Assembly: GCA_014529385.2 (NCBI GenBank)
Contig: CM043958.1
Location: 88,266,525 to 88,323,024 of the forward strand
Direction of reading: 5' to 3'
Length of the DNA: 56,500 bases
Origin: Adiantum capillus-veneris
Lineage: Eukaryota > Streptophyta > Polypodiopsida > Polypodiales > Pteridaceae
Shown here: positions 42,478 through 53,389 of the stretch, piece by piece
Position numbering within the stretch: position 1 is the stretch's first letter
Layout: the number at the start of each line of letters is the position of its first letter
Program-made: the position numbers and the translations under genes
Notes under the pieces: generated by a model
What the model was told of the DNA's origin: nothing
Database searches by the model: none
What the model saw: only the letters and a program-made list of their open reading frames with translations

Positions 42478-43790
42478 TGATGACCATCGAATTGAGCTCC
42501 TACTAGGAAGCTCACTGCCTAACAAGCCTTCTTATCAAGTTTCCCAAGCTCAACAAGAGAAGATCATGAGGCAAGTGCAAGAGTTGGTTGACAAAGGGAT
42601 GGTGAGGCCTAGCTCCCTTTTGTTCTCCAATCCTTTTAGTGAAAAAGAAAGATGGTACATACCACATGTGTGTGGACTATCAAGCACTAAACCATATCAC
42701 TATCAAAAATAAATTTCCCATGCCTCGAGTAGAATATCTATTTGATAAGCTACAAGGCTCTAACTACTTCAGCAGGATTGACCTTAAAAGTGGCTATCAT
42801 CAAATAAGGATAGTGGATGAAGATATCCTAAAGACCGTGTTTCGTACAACATTTGGTCTTTATGAATATCTAGTCATGCCTTTGGCCTGACCAATGCACC
42901 AGCCACGTTTAATCATCTAATGGATAAAATATTTAGACCCTATTGGAAATTCACTGGAGTCTTCTTTGATGATATCATCATCTACTCCAAGTCCTTGGAG
43001 GAGCACAAGTAACATCTCCAAGTGATTTTTCAGGCATTGAGGGAGAACAAGCTTTTTCTCAATCAAAAGAAAAGCAAATTTTTCCTTCAAGAGATTCATC
43101 ACTTAGGTCATATTATCTCTCAATATGGTATCCGTATGGATCCATCAAAGTTAGAGTTAATAAAAGCATGGCCTAATCCAAGGAATCTACATGAGCTAAG
43201 AAGCTTTATTGCTATAGGTGCATACTATAGATGCTTCATAGCAAAATTTTCTCAAATAGCAGGACCATTACATGACTTAACAAAGAAGAACGTTAAGTAC
43301 TCATGGATTGCTAAGGAGAAAAATGCTTTTGAAAAGCTCAAAGAGATTCTTACCTCCCAACCAGTCCTCATGCTTCCGGATCTCTCAAAGCCATTTGAGG
43401 TCCAATGTGATGCTTGTGGTGATTGCCTTGGAGCAGTCTTGCTTCAAGAAGGGCATGCCATAGCATATGAGAGCCAAAGGCGTAATACGGATGAATGGGT
43501 CTTAGGCATTTATGAGAAAGATCTTTTAGCTATTCTGCATGTCCTAGACACATAAGAGCATTATTTATTGGGAACTCCATTCCAACATACCATCAAAGTC
43601 TCAAGTACTTCATGACACAAACAAAGCTTTCCAACAAACAAATGAGGTGGGAAAATTTTCTTTCGCAATTTAATTTTCATATTTCTCACATTTTTGGTAA
43701 GCACAATCAAGTGGATGATGCACTTTCACAACAACCAAAAGTTAATGCGGTAGATGATTATGCTACTGACCCTGACTTTAGAGACATAAT
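42478..43790 (+). pseudogene. Gypsy B reverse transcriptase and RNase H
   Basis: RT begins near 42480 (HRIELLLGSSLPNKP). Motif blocks are [31 protein letters not shown] and the active site FFDDIIIYS at about 42964-42990; frame breaks fall near 42630 and 42888. A 177-codon frame (43022-43555) holds the RT connection and the RNase H start (FEVQCDACGDCLGAVLLQ). The RNase H end (HIFGKHNQVDDALSQ) is at about 43690. Copia D interrupts just after at 43791. Confidence 0.85.
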
Positions 43791-44016
43791 TGTAGAGTGC
43801 GCAGGTGATGGAGAAGGTAGGAAAGAAGACTACACACACACCAACACACACCAAGACACACACACACAATTGTTACCCTGCATCAGCCATTCAACGAGCT
43901 GCTCTTCTCTTCTTCTCTTTTGAACTATTATCCAAAGTATATTTACAACATAGTGTAGTCAGTGTCCAGCCGCCCATAGCACAATGGCATATTCTTTAAC
44001 ATCATATTCTTTAACA
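43791..44016 (-). repeat. 3' LTR of copia D
   Basis: TGTTAAAG...CTCTACA on the - strand; its first bases supply the stop codon of the pol ORF. Confidence 0.93.
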
Positions 44017-46302
44017 CTCCCCCTCAAGCTCAGAGTGAGCTTGCATATGATGGATTCCCAATGCTTCACGAAAGTAGCAAAACTTCTCCTTTCCAAGAGA
44101 TTTTGTGAATATATCCGCAACTTGATCATTTGTCTTCACATACACCAAATCAATCTCATTTGCCAAAACTTTTTCTCTAATGAAGTGATAATGTACCTCA
44201 ATGTGTTTAGTGCGAGCATGGTAGACTGGATTCTTTGCTAACATGATGCTGCTAATATTGTCACAATATATAATGACACTGTCAAGATAGTCAAAACCAA
44301 AGTCTACTATAAGTACTCTCAACCATGACTCTTCACATGCTGCCAAAGCTGCTCCACGATATTCAGCTTCTGTACTTGATAATGCTACAGTTGATTGCTT
44401 CTTGCTACTCCAACTTATCATACCATTGCCAATGGAAAATGCATAACCACTTGTAGATCTTCTATCCATAAAATCTCCTGCCCAATCTGCATCTGTGTAA
44501 CCATAAAGACAAAGCTTCCCATTCTTTTCATAAAACATTCCATAACTGACAGTGGCTTTCACATATCTCATAATCTGTCTCACTGCATCAAGATGACTTT
44601 TACATGGATTTTGCATGAATTGACTCACAACATCCACTGCATAACTCAAATCTGGCCTTGTTATTGTCAAGTAAATAAGGCTTCCAACCATCTTGCGATA
44701 CATAGTGACATCCTCAATGTAATGTCCATCATCAAAAAACTTCACATTTTGATCAAGAGGTGTATCAACCGGTTTGCACGCTGTCATTCCATACTTCTCA
44801 AGCATATCCAACGCGTATTGTCTTTGTATCATCCAAATTCCTGATAAAGTATTGACAATTTCAATTCCCAAGAAATATCTCAACTCACCAAGGTCCTTCA
44901 TGTTGAATTCTCTCAACAAACTCTTCTTGACATGCAAAATTTTCTCAGCACGACTTCCAGTGAGAATCAAGTCATCAACATATATAACAATAACGACGAT
45001 CTCTCCATCAACATGCTTCAAAAACAATGAGTGATCAACAGTAGATTGTTTAAATCCAATCTTCTTCAAGAATTTGGTTATCTTTTCACACCAAGCTCTA
45101 GATGCTTGCTTCAAACCATACAATGCTTTCTTCAACTTACACACATAATATGGAAACTCTGGATGTTGATAACCCTCTGGCTGTATCATATAAACTTCTT
45201 CTTCCAAGTCACCATTCAAGAATACATTATCCACATCCATTTGCCGTAACTTCCAACCGAACATACTTGCCATTGCTATCACCAATCTGACTGTTGTCAT
45301 CTTTGCAATTGGACTAAATGTCTCATCATAATCAAGACCTTTTGTTTGTGCATAACCTTTAGCAAAAAGCCTCGCTTTGTATCTTTCCACACTACCATCT
45401 GACTTGCACTTGACTTTGTATACCCATTTTGAACCAATTGCTTTCTTTCCACTTGGCAAGCGAACCAAATCCCAAGTGTCATTCTTCACAAGAGCATCCA
45501 TCTCATCATCCATAGCTGATTCCCATTCTGATTTTCCAATTGCCTCTTGAAAACATGTAGGCTCTTTATGTTGCACACGTGAAACCATGTATGAATAATG
45601 TGTACGCGTGTAACCGTTGTATGTCAATCTATCAACTGGATAACGCACCCTCTCTGATCTTCTCAACTGTGGTGCACTCTTCTCTTCAACTCTTGCATAT
45701 GGGGGTACATATTTCTCAATATGCTTACTGCCAGGTGTCCTCAAATGTGGTAAACCATGCTCTTCATCAAGGCTTTCATCTTTAGAACTCTCTTCAACCA
45801 CTTTCTTCTTGCCTTTCTCGTCTTGCTTCTTATCTCGCAAACGACCGCTCCATGGGTTGACAGTTCCTGTACTCTCCTCTGCCATATGTGGTCCTGAAAT
45901 AGTTCTTGTTGATGGTCCTGGCTTATCAACAACATGACGCACATTCTCTTGCTCTTCATACTCATCTTCTATCATCACTGGCTTTGGTTTATACCATGGT
46001 TCATGCTCACAAAATCTGACATCTCTACTGACATAAACTTGTCTTGTGGTAGGATCATAGCACTTGTAACCTTTCTTTTCAACTGGGTAGCCCAAGAATA
46101 AACTCTTCACTGCCCAATTATCTTGAGTGGTTGATTTATTTGCATACATACCACTATGTAAACATGGATCTCCAGCTTCCAATGAGAACAAGCGACCTTT
46201 CTTTCTTCCACGTGCCAATATCTTGCCTGGTCTGCCGTTGTGAAACTCCTCTATGAAGCAGCCATAACGATTAAAACGGACTTGCAACCCTTGATCTGTC
46301 AT
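44011..46302 (-). CDS. Copia D pol: integrase remnant, RT, RNase H (763 aa)
   Basis: Opens at MTDQGLQVRF with the start of the GAG-pre-integrase region. At about residues 52-62 (near 46120-46150) it jumps to the post-core motif SLFLGYPVEKKGYKCYDP, so the integrase zinc site and DDE core are missing while the frame stays open. RT (about residues 265-510): WVYKVKCKSDGSVERYKARL, MDVDNVFLNGDLEEEVYM, LYGLKQASRAW and active site VIYVDDLILTG. RNase H (about 600-740): YTDADWAGDFMDRRSTSGY, STEAEYRGA and ADIFTKSLG. The last codons are written by the purine tract and the LTR start. RT appears catalytically intact; integration in cis is not possible. Confidence 0.88.
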   Translation of the reverse strand: MTDQGLQVRFNRYGCFIEEFHNGRPGKILARGRKKGRLFSLEAGDPCLHSGMYANKSTTQDNWAVKSLFLGYPVEKKGYKCYDPTTRQVYVSRDVRFCEHEPWYKPKPVMIEDEYEEQENVRHVVDKPGPSTRTISGPHMAEESTGTVNPWSGRLRDKKQDEKGKKKVVEESSKDESLDEEHGLPHLRTPGSKHIEKYVPPYARVEEKSAPQLRRSERVRYPVDRLTYNGYTRTHYSYMVSRVQHKEPTCFQEAIGKSEWESAMDDEMDALVKNDTWDLVRLPSGKKAIGSKWVYKVKCKSDGSVERYKARLFAKGYAQTKGLDYDETFSPIAKMTTVRLVIAMASMFGWKLRQMDVDNVFLNGDLEEEVYMIQPEGYQHPEFPYYVCKLKKALYGLKQASRAWCEKITKFLKKIGFKQSTVDHSLFLKHVDGEIVVIVIYVDDLILTGSRAEKILHVKKSLLREFNMKDLGELRYFLGIEIVNTLSGIWMIQRQYALDMLEKYGMTACKPVDTPLDQNVKFFDDGHYIEDVTMYRKMVGSLIYLTITRPDLSYAVDVVSQFMQNPCKSHLDAVRQIMRYVKATVSYGMFYEKNGKLCLYGYTDADWAGDFMDRRSTSGYAFSIGNGMISWSSKKQSTVALSSTEAEYRGAALAACEESWLRVLIVDFGFDYLDSVIIYCDNISSIMLAKNPVYHARTKHIEVHYHFIREKVLANEIDLVYVKTNDQVADIFTKSLGKEKFCYFREALGIHHMQAHSELEGEC

Positions 46303-46316
46303 CTGTCCAACTGATG

Positions 46317-47696
46317 CTAAATCTTTGTGATTGAAGGCACATATAGAACATCTCCCAATGTGTTGTATGTCCTGTCTTTTTCTAGCAATGGAACTGAACC
46401 AACATGTGTAATCCGATGCATACTATCATCACCTGTAGCGACAAACTCATCCTCTTCTAATTTCTCTTTTCTGTCAAACCATTCACCATGATATGTCATA
46501 TGATTTGTGGCACCACTATCTAAATACCAATCATCTGTATGATGTGGCTCCACCATGCTTCCAACAACATGCTCCATAGGAAATAAATGTCCACTCGATC
46601 TATTGTCATATAAATTTTGATCATGAGGATTGTATCCATCAAAGTTTCCTCCATGTCTGCCATAACCTCGGCCTCTTCCACCACGATCACGATTTTGATT
46701 TAGCCTTGTGTAACATTCTCTTTCAAAGTGACCATAAATGCCACATCTGTTACAATATCCATCTCTTTGAGGATGTACAAATCGTCCACCTCCACGTCCA
46801 CAAGTTTGGGCTCTCCCCCTGCCTCTTTGGCTATAATCATTGTAACTTTGACTTTGTTGGTTTTGCCATTGACCTCTTCCAACATTGTTTCCACGACCAT
46901 AGTTTCCTCTTCCACCTCTATTGTTTCCACGACCTCTAGAGTAAAAAACCTGATCTCTGGAATTGTTATTTGATGTAGAAGGACCTGACTTGCCTAACTT
47001 CACCTCTTCTTGCAAACAAAGGTTTACTAACTCTTCAAAATCAGGCATGTGTCCTCGAACAGATATAGATGTATCCAATGACTTGTATTCCGGTCCCAAA
47101 CCATTCAATGTCACTGAAACTAAGTCATCATCTGGAACTTCAACATTAATGCTCGCAAGATCTTCCTGTATTTGCTTTATCTCTGTCACATAATCTGATA
47201 TGGATCTATTTCCTCGCCATACACAATGTAACCTTTGCTTCAAGTGAACTTTTCGTGGTTCTGTATTAGAGTTGTTCATTCTTGCTAGTATCTCCCATGC
47301 TTCCTTTGGAGATTGAGCCTTCTTCACATGTGGTATAAAGAAGTCACTAATGCATAGTGAAATCCAATGCATCACTTTCCTTGAATTCTCGATCCACTTC
47401 TTGTAAGCTTCTACTCCTGCTTGCCATGTTTTATGTGCTTCAACATTCTCTCTATTTGGTTCCAAACCAACCTCGGGACACTCTTGTTCACCTGTAATAT
47501 AATCCCATAAACCTTTGCCCATGATAAAGTTCTCCATCCTGTAATACCATATGCTGTAGTTCTCTCTGGTCAGCTTCTCTCCAACAATCTGTGTGACTTG
47601 AGTTGAACTTTCTGTCATCTTCACTCTCTCAATTTCTTTCAAAGGATTTTGATAAAATTTTTGCTGAGTTTTGTTTGTATTTGGACAATATCTCAA
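46317..47696 (-). CDS. Copia D gag-protease
   Basis: Likely starts at the MTESSTQVTQ methionine (47618). Gag blocks are NYSIWYYRMENFIMGKGLW, WEILARMNN and QRLHCVWRGNRSISDYV, then an Arg/Gly-rich region (RGRGNNRGGRGNYGRG) and knuckle CNRCGIYGHFEREC at about 46709-46750. The protease has DWYLDSGATNHMT (D-S-G). The frame ends at GDVLYVPSITKI and TAG; one missing base in the expected K-N-L-A-S-V continuation separates it from pol, so the original was one polyprotein. Confidence 0.85.
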   Translation of the reverse strand: MRYCPNTNKTQQKFYQNPLKEIERVKMTESSTQVTQIVGEKLTRENYSIWYYRMENFIMGKGLWDYITGEQECPEVGLEPNRENVEAHKTWQAGVEAYKKWIENSRKVMHWISLCISDFFIPHVKKAQSPKEAWEILARMNNSNTEPRKVHLKQRLHCVWRGNRSISDYVTEIKQIQEDLASINVEVPDDDLVSVTLNGLGPEYKSLDTSISVRGHMPDFEELVNLCLQEEVKLGKSGPSTSNNNSRDQVFYSRGRGNNRGGRGNYGRGNNVGRGQWQNQQSQSYNDYSQRGRGRAQTCGRGGGRFVHPQRDGYCNRCGIYGHFERECYTRLNQNRDRGGRGRGYGRHGGNFDGYNPHDQNLYDNRSSGHLFPMEHVVGSMVEPHHTDDWYLDSGATNHMTYHGEWFDRKEKLEEDEFVATGDDSMHRITHVGSVPLLEKDRTYNTLGDVLYVPSITKI

Positions 47697-48522
47697 GTGA
47701 CAATCTCAACCAAAGTACTCATAAACACTGACAGAAAATCTCTCACTGCCAAGGGAAAATCCACTGACTCGCTTTGCCACAGACTGACTCAGTACTATGC
47801 ATAAATACTCTAAAACAATGTCCACATGGAACTGTATGCAAATGCAATCCATACGCTGTCCTGTACCACATATCCATACATCCACCTTCTTCCCATAGTC
47901 GTAAACGACATATGAGGTCTTTCGCGGGGCCAATTGGGGGTTCGCTCCAGTACCTAATCCACCTTGCCAAGGTACCAAAGCTCCCAAGGCAAGGCTTCAA
48001 AAAACCTCACTCGACCCTCACAAAGGCTGCAATTTTCCAAAATACATTGACCGCATATCCATACATAACCACAAAGTACTCAATCTAACAATATAACCGC
48101 CTCAACTTCTTCCCACAACCTTTCTTACATAGGCGGTTGTCCATAACCGACCCACAACAACCAAACATAATCTTCAATAACACAATATCATGATGCAAAA
48201 GCTCTATGTCGCTCTCCAAAGCCTGTGTAAATGCTGAATTCTTCAACTGTAACCTGTAAATCTACTGCCGAGTGCAAAACTGGACATCTCCTATGCTTGT
48301 GTGAGCTGGATGTTTGTTGCAAAAAAGTGCAGATTTTGGCAAATCTGAGTATGCCAATGCGTCCAGAACGCCCAAAAACATAAAGATAGACTCCTGGATC
48401 ACTGTATTCCGAGTTCGGATGAGGGAGTTATGACGAAAAAACCTCTCTTTTTTGTTGTTTTCCAGAGCTGCGGAAACCTGTGTATTGACTGTAGCTCCTC
48501 AAACTGAGCTCTGATACCACTT
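47697..48522 (-). other. Copia D leader (5' UTR)
   Basis: Between primer site and gag; short ORFs only, no motif. Confidence 0.6.
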
Positions 48523-48748
48523 TGTAGAGTGCGCAGGTGATGGAGAAGGTAGGAAAGAAGACTACACACACACCAACACACATCGAGACACACACACACA
48601 ATCGTTACCCTGCAGCAGCCATTCAACGAGCTGCTTTTCTCTTCTTCTCTTTTGAACTATTATCCAAAGTATATTTACAACATAGTATAGTCAGTGTCCA
48701 GCCGCCCATAGCACAATGGCATATTCTTTAACATCATATTCTTTAACA
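48523..48748 (-). repeat. 5' LTR of copia D
   Basis: Near-identical to 43791-44016; the (AC)-rich stretch near its 3' end differs by two substitutions. Confidence 0.93.
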
Positions 48749-49745
48749 ATAATGTTAGCCCTTGCTTTGGGGAAGAAAGAAGAACCATTCACCTTGCAGG
48801 ATGGTTATCTTCTCCATGGCAATAGGCTATGTGTTACCCACTCCCTTTGTGAGAAAGTCATGTATGAATCCCATGCTCCTCCCTATGCGAGGCATAGAGG
48901 CATTCAACCTACTCTCCGAGGAGTAGAGATGTATTTCTATTGGCCTACCATGAAAGTGGTCATACAAGAGTATGTTTCAAAATGTGTGGTATGCCAAAAG
49001 ACTAAATATGATAGAGGGAAGCAAGCTGGATTACTCCAGCCATTGCCTATCCCAAATTCACCATGAGAGAGTATATCCATGGATTTCATATTTGGATTAC
49101 CCACGTCTATCCATGGGACTATGGGAATATGGACAATAGTCGACAACTTTAGCAAGCAAGCACACTTTATTCCTGTCAAAAAGACCATTAAGGCACACCA
49201 AATGGCAACTCTCTTCATATCACAGATTTTCAAACACCATGGATTGCCAACATCCATCATGTCAGATAGAGATCCTAGAATGACTAGTAATTTTCGAAAA
49301 GGTCTATTTGAAAATCTAGGTACAAGATTGAATTTCTCTTTGGCCTATCACCCACAAACAGATGGCCAAGGTGAGATAGCCACTTTTACAATACTCGATC
49401 TACTAAAGACTTATGTTACAGAAGTAGATCAATGCTCACAATGGGAAAAGTACTTACCTCTTGTAGAGTATGTGTACAATAATACTGTCCATATTTCTAC
49501 GAGAAAATCACCTATTCAAATAATTGAGAGAAGACCTAAAAGTCCCTTGCTACTTAAGGTACATGGGAAGATCTTCGTTGTCGACGATGAGCATAGCCGT
49601 GACCTACAAGAATATTTTCAAAAGATGAAGGAGGCTATATCCATCTTTCAACAAAGGCAAGAAGATACTGCTGACAAGAACAAGAGGGACTTAACGTTCG
49701 AAGAAAATGATTGGGTCTTACTTAAGTTTCCCAAGGCTTGATTGA
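48749..49745 (+). pseudogene. Gypsy B integrase
   Basis: Resumes after copia D: the H2C2 zinc domain (HAPPYARHRGIQPTL ... CVVCQKTK) ends near 49005, with a stop and frame break before the core. The core at 49079-49741 has MDFIFGLP, VDNFSKQAHFIP, MSDRDPRMTSNF and YHPQTDGQGE. The expected glutamate of the DDE triad is not clear, since the text runs QTDGQGEIATFTI. Confidence 0.85.
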
Positions 49746-49899
49746 GGCAAACAATGAGCAAAAATCCTATGGGCCATCAAAATTATTATGATAAGCTAAC
49801 AAAAAGATACTATGGTCCTTTCCAAATCTTGAAGACCATCAATGAGATGGCTTATCAACTCAATTTGCCCAACCATTGGCTCATACACAATGCTTTTCT

Positions 49900-50165
49900 T
49901 ATGTGATCCTACTTAAGCCCTATAAAGGAGAGCCACCAAGTGAACCAATTATTGAAGACCCTCACAAAATTGAAGACCAAGAAGAGGTGCTACAACCCGA
50001 AGCTATCCTTTGGCATGAAGACAAGGAACTATGACATGGAAAAATTATCCGACGGTATCTTATTAAGTTCAAAAATCATCCTTTTGAAGATGCTAGATGG
50101 ATACAAGGAATACAACTTAAAGATAGTATGAACCTTGTCAATGCTTACAATGCTATACTAGAGTA
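49900..50165 (+). pseudogene. Gypsy B C-terminal chromodomain-like region
   Basis: Text ILWHEDKEL, a TGA, then HGKIIRRYLIKFKNHPFEDARW matches the chromodomain pattern (I-L-x8-R-x-Y-L-I-K-x-K-x10-W) typical of chromovirus integrases. One stop codon interrupts it. Confidence 0.65.
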
Positions 50166-50991
50166 AGAAATGTACAAATTTCTTTCAAATGATCAATGTT
50201 CTATCTTATAAGACTAGTTCTCTTTATATTGTGCACAAATTTAAATATTATGCATGCTTAGAATCCTGTTTTTGATGACGACGTCTCTCAAACACCAAGT
50301 AGAATTTTTCACTCTACTTTGGGAGAATAAAATGGACTAAAGAGCAGACATGCTTGCGGCAGCTATGTCTCCCAAGCACCAAGTGGATTATTCATCCATC
50401 TTGGAAATATGTCGTAGGGTAAAAAGGGATCCTCTACCCACTAAGAAAGATTGACTAATGACTAAGGAATTAGGAAGAGGATGGGGTGTAGGAGGGCCTC
50501 TTTATTTTCCATGAGCTTATGGAGGTGATTAACAATTTGATGATTAGGTGCACACCATGTGTACAAGAATGGTGGGTGTGTAAGAGATGTGTAACTAGAG
50601 TGGCCAAAGGATGCACTTTTCTCCCCCAAAAGGAGGTGGACAGTTTTATGATTTTTGGCCTTCCATAACTCTCACATATGATCTCCGATTTGAGCAGAGA
50701 TCATATATTTGCAATCTACGTGTCGAGCTCTTTCCATAGATATGCTACATGATATGATTTTACTCGCTAGATTTTAAATTCCATTTTGGGAGGAAACTTT
50801 GAATTCAAATAAACTAGCTGTTTTGCCTGTTTGAATTCAAAAGTTGTCCTTTGATTACTTTCTTAATACTAAAGGTTTGACTTCCTTAAACTGCCAAATA
50901 AAGAGGCCCTCCTAGACCCCATTCTCTTCCTAATGGCTTTATCTCTTATACCTCATAGTTGAGGACGACTATGATTTCAAGAGAGAGGTAA
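50166..50991 (+). other. Gypsy B 3' UTR and purine tract
   Basis: No ORF. CTCCCAAGCACCAAGTGGA-like words occur twice (about 50285 and 50370). A purine tract ends at 50991. Confidence 0.65.
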
Positions 50992-51599
50992 TGCCATAAA
51001 AATCTAATATCTAACCAACCCAAATGATTTTCTCATATTAAACTTATCATTTAATGTGGGAGAATAGGTAGGAACAAGGGTTAGAATATAGATATGTGCT
51101 TTTGGGTCTATTTCGACACGATGTCAATGGTAAAGGGACCCAAATGAGAGATGATCTGCCAAAGAGCAAGGTTAGCTAATGGAGCTTAAAGACCTTAGGG
51201 TTAGCTTCATTAACGACCTCCAAATGTTAGTGTTAAAATTCCTTTGACCTTATCTAAACTAGGGTTGAGCTTGAGGTGGGAATGTGGCCCAAGCTTGAGG
51301 TGCTTGTCGTGCTTGAGGACTAAGGTGCTTGAGTGCTTGTTGTGCTTGATGACTAAGGTTCTTGAGGTGCTTGTTGTGCTTGATGACTAAGGTGCTTGAG
51401 GTTCTTGTTGTACTTGCTGACTAAGATGGTTGAGGTGCTTACCGACTAGAGAGCTTGAAGTGCTTGTGGGAACACTACCCAAGCTTGAGGTGCTTTGTCA
51501 TGCTTGCTGACTAAGGTGCTTGAGGATAAGGTGTGCAAAAGTCAAATCCCATTCCTACAAGAGAGGGGACAAGCCCTAAAGCTAGGGATATGAGAGAGA

Positions 51600-51681
<82 letters not shown>

Positions 51682-52706
51682 AAGGCAAGCTTGATACAAA
51701 GAAAGCATATAGGACACTTGTCAAGTTCCTCCTCATGTTGCCCTCATGGTGTGCCTAAAGCCTATTAGTTAGCCTCCCAAGGGGTCCAATGATAATTTAG
51801 AAGATTTAATTAATTGTTTTTGTATTTATCAAGTCCTGTCTCTCAAAGGGGAAAGGGGGACACTTGTCCCAGGACTACCCTTGTTGCTTGTATTGCATCC
51901 TGTATGAGATTGGCCAGTCTTGTAGGGATCCAATGAGATTCAATCTTGAGCTACAAGGGGGGGTCGACCAAAAAAAGAAGAGAGATAGTTTGGGGGGTAT
52001 ACTCTCCCACACACTCTCACACACACTCTCATTGTGTGAAGTGCAAAGTGCAAGAGCTCCATCTCCTTCTCCAAGCTATTAGAGAAGTTGAGAGCCTACA
52101 CCAACACTCTTGGCTATGGAATGCAAATCCAACCAAGAGAAATGCTTCAATGCTTAAGCTTTCCATCTTCTCCATCTTCATTACTATGCTATTATGTATG
52201 CTAGCAAGAAGAGTGATGATAAGTGAGGAACTATTTCTTTCTCCTATGGAATGTTTCTTATTCCTCTTCCCTACCCTCATTCCCCGCTAGCTCTCTCTAC
52301 CTTTGAAGGTGTTTGAGGCCTTGGGATTGAGGCTGGGGATGGTTAATGCTTTTTTACAAAGTCTATGTTATGCTCGTGATGCATGAAGCTTTCCATCTCA
52401 TTGCATCACCTGGGTCACAAGGAACACAAAGATTGTACTGTACCAATTCTCTATTGATGGGAGAACCTATATTACAAATGTCTATTGGAAGGGGGCTCCA
52501 CATAAAGCCGGTCCTCAATTGTTGTCATGTTTTCTAAAATCTCTCTCTTGCAAAAGTATTGTTCATGCCAAGTTAACTAAGTGCTATGTTTATGTTGCTA
52601 CCATCAATTAAGTTCACCTTCTTTGCTTAGAAAGTAATCTCAAAAAGTGCTCTATCTAATTTCCTAATTTCACTACTCTCAAAATTCATAGGCCATTTCC
52701 ATTACA
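50992..52706 (+). repeat. 3' LTR of gypsy B
   Basis: Colinear with 37835-39482, with a (CA)n expansion at about 51602-51674 at the first CA site instead of the second. Confidence 0.9.
51602..51674. repeat. (CA)n expansion, first CA site of the 3' LTR
   Basis: About 36 CA units where the 5' LTR has only five or six (about 38418-38436). Confidence 0.9.
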
Positions 52707-53180
52707 CTGGGAGTTACTTTGATGACAATAGAATTCATCATGAGCACACTGTTCCATATTTACCTCAACAAAATGGCATTGATGAATGAAAGCATCACAC
52801 TATTCTCAATGCTGTAAGATGTATGCTGATTCATTCTGGGCTATCTCATGTTTTCTGAGCTGAAGCTACTTTGATAGCAATATTTATTCAGAATCCTCTT
52901 CCTACTATTTTACCTTCCGATAAGATACCCATCATAGCATGGACAAGTGATGTTCCTTCTGTATCTCATTTTTGAACCTTTGGATGTATTGCTTATATTC
53001 ATGTTCCCAAAGAATCATGAACAAAGCTTGATGATCCTGGTCTTAAAGTTATTTTTTTGGATATTATGACACTTCCAAAGACTACAAATTCTATGACCCT
53101 TCCTCCAAGAAAGTAATCATGAATCATGATGCTACTTTTTAACGAACAACTTATGGGAGGCTCATGGTCCATGGATGATG
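52707..53180 (+). pseudogene. Copia A integrase, C-terminal part
   Basis: Resumes the frame cut at 37834: YFDDNRIHHEHTVPYLPQQNG, then LIHSGLSHVF, and past two stops the post-core FGCIAYIHVPKES ... YDPSSKKV. It completes the integrase whose first half is at 37390. Confidence 0.8.
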
Positions 53181-53389
53181 TGATGATACTAAATCATTGC
53201 TTCAAGATTTTCCATTCTTTCAGATGATGAAACTCTTTCTATAGAGAAGCTTTCCTCTTCATAGCCATCCACTCCAAATGTTACCAATAATGATATTGAC
53301 ATTTTTGTTGATCTGCCTATTGATTTTGAATATGATTCATGTCCTGTTTATGATGAAGATATTGTTGATATGATTTCTCTACTTTTGAA

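Larger units (their letters stand above)
43791..48748 (-). mobile_element. Copia element D, young, with integrase-core deletion
   Basis: 226-bp LTRs at 48523-48748 (5') and 43791-44016 (3') differ at about six positions. Target duplication ATAAT is perfect (43786-43790, 48749-48753). On the - strand the primer site TGGTATCAGAGC lies 3 nt after the 5' LTR (48519 downward), and a purine tract (TTGAGGGGGAG) ends at the 3' LTR. gag-protease and RT-RNase H ORFs are long and nearly intact, but the integrase catalytic core is absent. Inserted between RNase H and integrase of gypsy B. Confidence 0.94.
37835..52706 (+). mobile_element. Gypsy (Ty3) element B, nested in copia A
   Basis: LTRs 37835-39482 and 50992-52706 (about 1.65 and 1.7 kb) begin TG(T/C)CATAAAAATCTAATATC and end CCATTACA. 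A primer-site variant TTGGTATTAGAGC follows at 39483 and a purine tract (AAGAGAGAGGTAA) precedes 50992. Gene order gag, protease, RT, RNase H, integrase, chromodomain-like tail places it among plant chromovirus-type Ty3 elements. All ORFs are broken. The A integrase frame picks up again in register at 52707, but the flanking 5-mers (TTGCA, CTGGG) have diverged. Confidence 0.9.
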
